NCBI RefSeq assembly: GCF_905404315.1
Contig: NC_066268.1
Coordinates: 10,640,001 to 10,704,000 of the forward strand
Reading direction: 5' to 3'
Length of the DNA stretch: 64,000 nt
Origin: Leptidea sinapis
Lineage: Eukaryota > Arthropoda > Insecta > Lepidoptera > Pieridae
The notes below the pieces were generated by a model, which was not told the DNA's origin, did not search any database, and was given only the letters and a program-made list of their open reading frames with translations. Shown in pieces: positions 57,972 through 64,000 of this stretch. The position numbers were made by a program, and so were the translations under genes. Each line of letters starts with the position of its first letter. Position 1 is the first letter of the stretch.

Positions 57972-58149
57972 GTTAGCCATAGCATTGTTTACTGCATTAT
58001 CTACCTTTTTTACATTTCACCAAAACAATGCTTTGAGATGTCCAGTTGACAATTCTTATACTTGTGATTGGTGTTTTGTCCAGTTAACTCATCTGTCGAT
58101 TGAAGGCAGATAACTTGAATTGAATTTTTATACAACAACAAGAACTGTA

Positions 58150-58480
58150 CTTTAGCAAAGAGGATTTTGATAACCCTCACTTCTGGGATTAAATACACAA
58201 ATTAATTTGTAAACAAAATTTGTGGGACTAACTCTAAACAAATTGTTATTTTATATAAAAAAAAAAAAAACAAATTGTTTAGATTTGAAAGACAATAGAC
58301 AATATTGGGGTTGAGCAGGTTATCAGAGTTGAACAAGACATATCAAGATTTATGAACGATACGTCACTCGAACGGTTGGCTCAGTGGGAGAGCGCTAGCA
58401 CGCAATGCGAGAGGGCTCTTCGCGGGTTCGAGTCCCGCATCGTTTATAAATTTTGTTTACAATTTTTTCAATTTAATTTG
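58150..58480 (+). mobile_element. tRNA-like SINE (family C), forward
   Basis: Body TATTGGGGTTGAGCAGG, then CACTCGAACGGTTGGCTCAG and GGGTTCGAGTCCCGCATCG, followed by TTATAAATTTTG. Acceptor and T arms pair; the anticodon arm is degraded. Confidence 0.72.
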
Positions 58481-58562
58481 TGTAAAACTGTACAGCCTTT
58501 AATAAGGATGTCCTTTGATTTTTAAATTACTTGCACAACATTGCGTTATTTGTGTATATATC

Positions 58563-58830
58563 ATAACTAGCTGTTCCCGTCCGCTTCGCTGGGCGAATTT
58601 TAAGAGGAAATAAATTAATGTAGGAACGTTGGAATTCGAAAAATAAGCAGCCATAAGTCATCTAGGATAAATTTTGTATCGAATGGTGGTAGTTTCATGG
58701 CAATACGATCAGTGGTTTAGGTGTGAAAGATCCTCATACAAAGACCATTTTCATTATATATATATCCCCCAAACAATTAGACGTCCTCTGAAGAGAAAAA
58801 TGCATTTAAACTGGTGTCCACCTGCTTTTG
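58563..58830 (+). repeat. Arthropod interspersed repeat (ACTAGCTGTTCCCG type)
   Basis: Starts AACTAGCTGTTCCCGTCCGC, then GAATTTTAAGAGGAAAT and GTTTCATGGCAATACGATC. I recognise the start as a frequent arthropod repeat but cannot assign its class. Confidence 0.5.
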
Positions 58831-59493
58831 GCGTCCGCATACTGGACGCCACTTTGATAGCCAGTGGCATTTACGTCCCATTGGTCCTGACTAGCCGTAG
58901 GACAAATATCGATAGAAGCCAAAATATCGCTTAAATGGCTGCAATAATATATTAAGAAGTTCGCGACGAAATCGTAGCGCAGGTGTGGCACTGCTGTCGC
59001 GCGTATATTGACAGCCGCATATCTCGGGGAGTTCCTGACTATGGATCCGCGTATTTGGCGTCCACAACTGCGACGTTGCCACCTCGTTTGCAACAATAGA
59101 TCACAATTATCAAACGATATTTAATCAAAACAATATATTCGCCGTAGGTTGTGTAAGCATTGCGTATCATTAGGAGCCCGAGTTTATTTAAACTTTTAAA
59201 AAGTCAGTGAAAGTATCGAAAAAAAATACGTGCAGTTATTGGAACGTATGTGGATAGAAGATGAATTCCCGAAGTCGAAAAATAATATCATTAGTCGAAG
59301 AAAATCTTTCGACTAAGGGTTTTACTACAGGTAAGTTTTATTTTCTGTATTTAAGTACATGAGTTAGTATAAGTAGGTATATGTGGACAAGTTAAGACAC
59401 GTCGTGTTACAGAACTTCAATTCGATCTCTGCCGCTATTGTGTCGATATCTACTTATACCTAATAAAATATTGTATTACATTTCTCTTACAAA

Positions 59494-59796
59494 ATGGTAA
59501 TTTTTGCTGATATAGACAGGTTTTTAGACAAAAAATACTTAAAATATTTTATAAAAAACGAATTAAAGTGGCCGTGGCCTTCGACTCATTTCATATTGCG
59601 AGATAAGTGTGTAATTTGTGGAGTGTATTCAAGTTCTTCTGAAAATCCTATACATATGATTGTGGACATGAACAATAATTTGAACGTTATTTGGTTGCTA
59701 CAGAATAGCGTGTTTTTCTGTCATATGTGTAACTATTTATTATACGATCACTACCCAGCTGATGAGTGTATAATATGTGCTGAATTAAACAATTAA
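59494..59796 (+). CDS. Small Cys-rich ORF of unknown function
   Basis: A 100-codon reading starting MVIFADIDRFLDKKYLKYFI, with KWPWPSTHF, then three Cys pairs CVIC, CHMC and CIIC spread over its second half, and a stop. The pattern suggests a metal-binding fold. It lies inside the intron of the Crypton-like gene. I do not recognise a family. It could be an extra exon, a passenger gene of the element, or chance; an open reading of this length with regular CxxC pairs is uncommon in such AT-rich DNA. Confidence 0.35.
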   Translation: MVIFADIDRFLDKKYLKYFIKNELKWPWPSTHFILRDKCVICGVYSSSSENPIHMIVDMNNNLNVIWLLQNSVFFCHMCNYLLYDHYPADECIICAELNN

Positions 59797-60041
59797 ATTA
59801 TTAAAGGTTTGTGCCTATATTTATATTATTAATAATAGTTTACCTATCTACTCGTAGGTATATTAAACTAAGAAGCTAAGCTACTGCCGTACAAATTTTC
59901 ATTCAAATTCCTTCAGTTTTTGTCCAGAATTAACTAACATAAAATCAGACACAAATAAAGATATTATATAGATGTTATAAAAATGTAAATAAATGCTATC
60001 CTACCTATGTTATATATATAGTATTTCGCGTTTCTATATAG

Positions 60042-60533
60042 CTAATTTGACGTCCGTATGTACAGCTGTATGGCGTCCATATAACTGTTCTCGAACTTTT
60101 ATTTACCTACCACTCCCGTAGTCTTAACAAGGTACTAATTGCAAATCGCGACATCGTCCGCATTGTTTTTGTTTACGAATACTTAAGCTAAAGTAACTGA
60201 GAAGCTAAATTAAGAGTGGCTCAACGTACCCGGCGTGCTATGCCAAGGTTCCCGGGTTCGAATCTTGGTTGGGTCAAAATTTTTGATTTTGTAATTTCAA
60301 GTGTTTAGTAAATTATAAAAATGTTTCTATTCATAAATGTCTATTTGATTATAGCTTTATGTTATTTATCTTCTTCTTCTTTTGTTACTTTATCTTAAGT
60401 AGGTATTCGTAAGCGAAGGCAACGTGGACGATGTCGCGGTTGGCAACTAGTACCTTATTCGGACTGCAGGAGTGATAGGTAAATAAAAGTTCGAGATCAG
60501 TTGTATGGACTGTGTATACGGACGTCAAATTAG
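60042..60533. mobile_element. MITE with ~80-bp terminal inverted repeats
   Basis: The left end CTAATTTGACGTCCGTATG and the right end TACGGACGTCAAATTAG are inverted; similarity runs about 80 bp (both contain CTCGAACTTTTATTTACCTA in inverted sense). AATT is present just outside TGACGTCC and GGACGTCA and may be a target duplication. Non-coding. A tRNA-like segment lies inside. Confidence 0.85.
60211..60278 (+). repeat. tRNA-like segment inside the MITE (family H)
   Basis: AGTGGCTCAACGTACCCGG and CCCGGGTTCGAATCTTGG (B box) about 35 bp apart, ending GGTTGGGTCA. The A box and D arm are poor, so a tRNA relic or SINE head is more likely than a working tRNA. Confidence 0.5.
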
Positions 60534-61548
60534 ACATTTTTCACCTTGTAATTCTAAGTGTTTAGTAACAAGGCTAGTTATAGGTTCTCACTTACACTTA
60601 GTTAACAATAATGTTATTTTAACTGTTTACTATAAAGCACTTCTACGCACTACTAAGTAGGCACGCCTTTACTCAACTATTGAATATAGGTATTAAAATG
60701 TATCAGTTGTAAAAGTAAACCATTCATTAAGTAGGTATAATTACAGTTTGACTACAGATTTTTCATTTTATGTAGGAGTATTTTATTCATAAATGTTAGT
60801 TTGTTTGTGTTTCCACACAGAAAATGTCATAACGTGATTTACTTAATGAATCATTAAATTGCTTTTTTTTAGCTCAAAAAAGGAAAAATTGTACCGGGAA
60901 TATGAAGGGAGGACGTAAAAAGAATACAAGCCAAGTTAATACAAAGTCTGTTCAAGCAATGGATCACGAGATAAATGAAGAAGATACTACATTGTTAACA
61001 AGTACCCCAGTCAGTGCTCATGCCTTCAAGTTCCACTGATAACTCAATTAATTCTTGCAAATATTACTAATATCTCAGACTGCAATACGTCCGTTTTAAA
61101 TAAGAACCTAGATTACACTGTTGATTCTTCCATTTCTACGAATATTTCTCATGTCTCGTACTCCTACGCGTCTCTTTTACCTGATAACCAAGAAAATTCT
61201 AACCCTTGCATTTCTTCAAATGTAAGCCATATATCAGACTCTTATGAATTTATTTCTACTAAAAAACTAGAAAGTGTGCACCTTAGTGAAAACGATGATA
61301 ATAATTATTCTAAATCCATGGAAAAAAGAAAGAGTACGTCTTATTTCAATGGGTCTCTCAATGACTTGCCTGATTCTCATGATGCATAGTTTTTGCAAAT
61401 TATCTGATATATTAAATGTTTCTATGTTAAAATTTTCGCCCTTAAAAAATAAATCCACTTCCTTTGAGAATAAATTTTTTCTTGATTCTAGAAACGAAAT
61501 CTCAGATATACGTACTTACGCCTTAAATGTTACTGTTATTGATGTGCC

Positions 61549-62000
61549 TCCGTCAGTAGCTGTGAAACCTTCTGCTATCTTGAACCACGCGAGTCACCTT
61601 AACCCTGAAAATGTAGAGATAACGTCCACTTACCTCATAAGTACTGTTAAGCCTCCAACAGTAGCAACTGAACCTCTTGCTATCTTAGACAGCGTTAGCC
61701 CCCCAATCCTGAAAATATAGAAAAAAAATCCACTTAGAGTGCTGATAATTTTGAGCTTCTGTCAATAGCAACAGAACCTCCTGCTATCTCAGATAGCGCA
61801 AGTCGCGTCGATGCTGAAAATATAGAGAAAAATTCCACCAACCCCTTAAGCACTGATAGTGTCGAGCTTCTGCCAGTAGCAACTGAATCTCCTGGAATCT
61901 TGAATCACGTTAGCACCCTTGCTCCTAAAAATACTGAAAAGAATACTACTTACCACTTAAATAATGACACTGATGAATTGGTGGAGGACCAGTAGCAGTT
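61549..62000 (+). repeat. ~111-bp coding tandem repeat in the Crypton-like relic
   Basis: Near-copies begin around 61549, 61655, 61757 and 61868, with a weak fifth near 61990. Codons read VAVKPSAILNHASHLNPENV, VATEPLAILDSVS, IATEPPAISDSASRVDAENI and VATESPGILNHVSTLAPKNT. Unit length is about 37 codons. Confidence 0.75.
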
Positions 62001-63359
62001 GAATCGTCTACCTTGAGCCATCTCAGACATCTTGATCCTACTGGAAATACAATAATTAACAAGCCCACTTACGCATCAGAAGTAGAACATCCATGCATAG
62101 TGTCAGATGATCGGAATCAAGACTAATATGTACCATTATTTGACAATGAGTCTGATTTTTCTGAACTTTAAAATGATAAGAATTAAGAACCATCATCTTA
62201 TGAATCTTCATCAGAATCTGACCAAGAACTATTAATGGAAAACGAATGTTTAGATGGATCATGTAAGTTTGCTTCAAGCTATTGCTATAATACAAGTCCA
62301 GCAGGAAAAAATAATGTTTCGTTGAGAGAAGATTTCGTGGGAAGACTCGGAAGAAAATTTGAATGAAAATGTGGATACAGAAAAGGAAGTCACAGAAGAT
62401 AAAAACACATCGGAGGATAATTTAATAGGTAAACGCATTCGAGAAAGAGATTTTTGTTTCTACTGTGAAAGTTTTATTTTAAATTTTTCACGACATATGG
62501 TTCGAAACCACTTATCTGAACCTGAAGTGCAATTAGCATTATCACATCCCAAAAATAGCCTTAAACGTAAACAATTTTTTAACGATTTAAGAAAAAAGGG
62601 TAATTATGTGAGTAATTCACAAACTGCATTCAATCCACTGAAAAAGTAGTAATCCACTGTAAGTAGATAAATTAAAAATAATAGTGATCCGTGGTAAAAG
62701 AGGGAGAGGGGTGCCAGTACTGTTTAGTATTGAAGTGCAAGACGATATTAAAAAAATGTTATCAGTGAGACACATGTATGTTAAAGACGACAATAATTTG
62801 CTATTTGTAAAATCAGGTGGAAACTGTTGATGGCTACAAAATTTTAGAAAAATATGCAAAAGCAATCGGTGCCAAAAACTATAAAGCTCTTACATTAACG
62901 CGCTTGCGAAAACATCTAGCAACGATGACCCAGCTATTTACAATGACTGAATTAGAGCTCGAACAACTAGCTACTTTTATAGGTCACACCCTGAGTGTAC
63001 ACAAAAATAATTACAGGTTACCCAGCGACGTTTATCAAACTGCAAAAATTTGAAAACTTTTACTATGATGGAGGATGGCAAAGCGGATGAATATCAAGGA
63101 CAAACTTTAGATGAGATAGAATTGAACATGGACGAAGAAGTGATAGGAAACGAGATCGAAAATCAGGAAGTTGTTGATATGGAATTAGAAGAAGCAGGTC
63201 CGTCGCCAAAATATTAACCTGAATAGAGACGAGCAAGTTGCTTCAACTTTCCAAGTACTTACTTACAACACATCTGCAAAAAAAAGAGGACACTTGTACC
63301 TTGGACAAATGAACAAAGAAACGTGGTAACCAAATATTGTACCGACTGAGCCAAATACC

Positions 63360-63970
63360 TATATAAAGTTATTTTATTACATATTGTAATTGTTGTGATG
63401 TTAATTATAGCAACTAAAGACTGAATTGTCCTAATATATCATACTATTGTTTAAGTACCGACTGTGTAGGTGCCAAAGTTACAAAGTGAATTTTTCAAGT
63501 GGGAGTGGATGGCCAAATCCGAAATTATGAGTAGTAGCGAAAAACTCTCAAAGGAGTCTCAAGGCCGATTTTGATGAAAAATGAAACTGCATAATTGGAT
63601 TTGAAAAATATCTATATTTCTAGCCAGGAATCGAAATCGGTGATTCTGAAAAAAAGACATGTCCTTTATTTCTCTTCCTTGTTACCGTATATTATAGTAG
63701 TTTTCATATAGTAGTTTTCATCAAAATCGGGCTCGAGACTCGAGCGTTTTGCGCTCATAGTCTCCACTTGCAAAATACACCTGTATAAAGTTGTTTTATT
63801 ACCAATTTGTAATTGTTGTGATCTTAATTATAATAACTAAAGTCTGAAAATTCTGCTTTAATAGTTCTTAAAGCAATATTCACGTCCAGCACTAAGTGCT
63901 GACATATAAGATGATTTTATTAATATTTGTGACATTCATTAGTTATAGTAGTTGATAATCTGTTGTGAAA
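63360..63970. repeat. Three spaced copies of a ~75-bp repeat
   Basis: AAAGTTATTTTATTACATATTG with GTAATTGTTGTGATGTTAA at 63365, AAAGTTGTTTTATTACC with GTAATTGTTGTGATC at 63789, and a weaker copy at 63911. It follows the Crypton-like relic directly. Confidence 0.6.
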
Positions 63971-64000
63971 ATAACTTTTGTTAACAATGTACGGCGAAGT

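Larger units (their letters stand above)
59261..63349 (+). pseudogene. Crypton-like tyrosine recombinase gene, two exons, decayed
   Basis: Exon 1, 59261-59330, MNSRSRKIISLVEENLSTKG, donor ACTACAG|GTAAGT. Exon 2 starts at 60873 (TTTTTTTTAG|CTC) in matching phase (AQKRKNCTGNMKGGRKKNTS). Then Ser/Asn/Thr-rich pieces in changing frames, a ~111-bp tandem repeat (61549-61990), a zinc-finger-like segment at 62359-62646 (RERDFCFYCESFILNFSRHM, VRNHLSEPEVQLALSHP), VIRGKRGRGVPVLFSIEVQD, then GYKILEKYAKAIGAKNYKAL, LTLTRLRKHLATMTQLFTMT and LATFIGHTLSVHKNNYRLPS. RKH, GH and the Tyr of NNYRLP fit the C-terminal catalytic boxes of tyrosine recombinases. The tail KKKRTLVPWTNEQRNVVTKY ends at 63349. Relatives have several hundred residues between zinc finger and recombinase part; here they are deleted. 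At least five frameshifts or stops. Confidence 0.7.

Noticed and set aside
58000..64000. Search for DHR-2 exons of the DOCK gene
   Set aside because: No segment resembles the DHR-2 lead-in or catalytic region; all coding-like pieces belong to the recombinase relic.

Overview
The window is animal nuclear DNA, almost certainly lepidopteran. It has GC-rich spliced exons in AT-rich introns crowded with SINEs, LINEs, mariner-type and foldback elements of the kind common in moths and butterflies. I see no prokaryotic gene organisation. No species can be named from the sequence alone.

One host gene dominates. Twenty-nine plus-strand coding exons between 3064 and 57971 join in a single reading frame (4,669 nt, about 1,556 codons, no stop). 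Every junction is GT/AG and the codon phases match throughout. The protein is a DOCK-C family guanine nucleotide exchange factor, the insect orthologue of vertebrate DOCK6/7/8 (Drosophila Zir, Zizimin-related). The window covers the region from just after the start codon, through the DHR-1 (C2-like) lipid-binding domain at exons 10-13 and the long helical middle, to just before the catalytic DHR-2 domain. The first exon with the start codon and all DHR-2 exons are missing, so the gene runs past both window ends.

Layout. 1-3063: AT-rich DNA with a LINE 3' fragment and a moderately repeated element. 3064-10657: exons 1-6 with SINE copies. 10658-19583: exons 7-8 with four or more LINE relics. 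19584-31150: exons 9-16, SINEs, tRNA-derived SINEs and a foldback element. 31151-34758: a three-layer nest in which a LINE sits in a Ginger2-like DNA transposon that sits in an older repeat. 34759-46558: exons 17-21, a 100-bp-period satellite in three blocks, a truncated mariner and a nearly intact Jockey-type RT. 46559-57971: exons 22-29, an 18S rRNA fragment, a ubiquitin-L40 retropseudogene, MITEs and tRNA-like SINEs. 57972-64000: one intron occupied by a decayed two-exon gene of a Crypton-like tyrosine recombinase, whose own intron carries a MITE and a Cys-rich small ORF.

Nothing besides the DOCK gene looks like a functioning host gene. The most unusual items are the Ginger2-like nest, the Crypton-like relic and the inverted 100-bp arrays around the mariner fragment.
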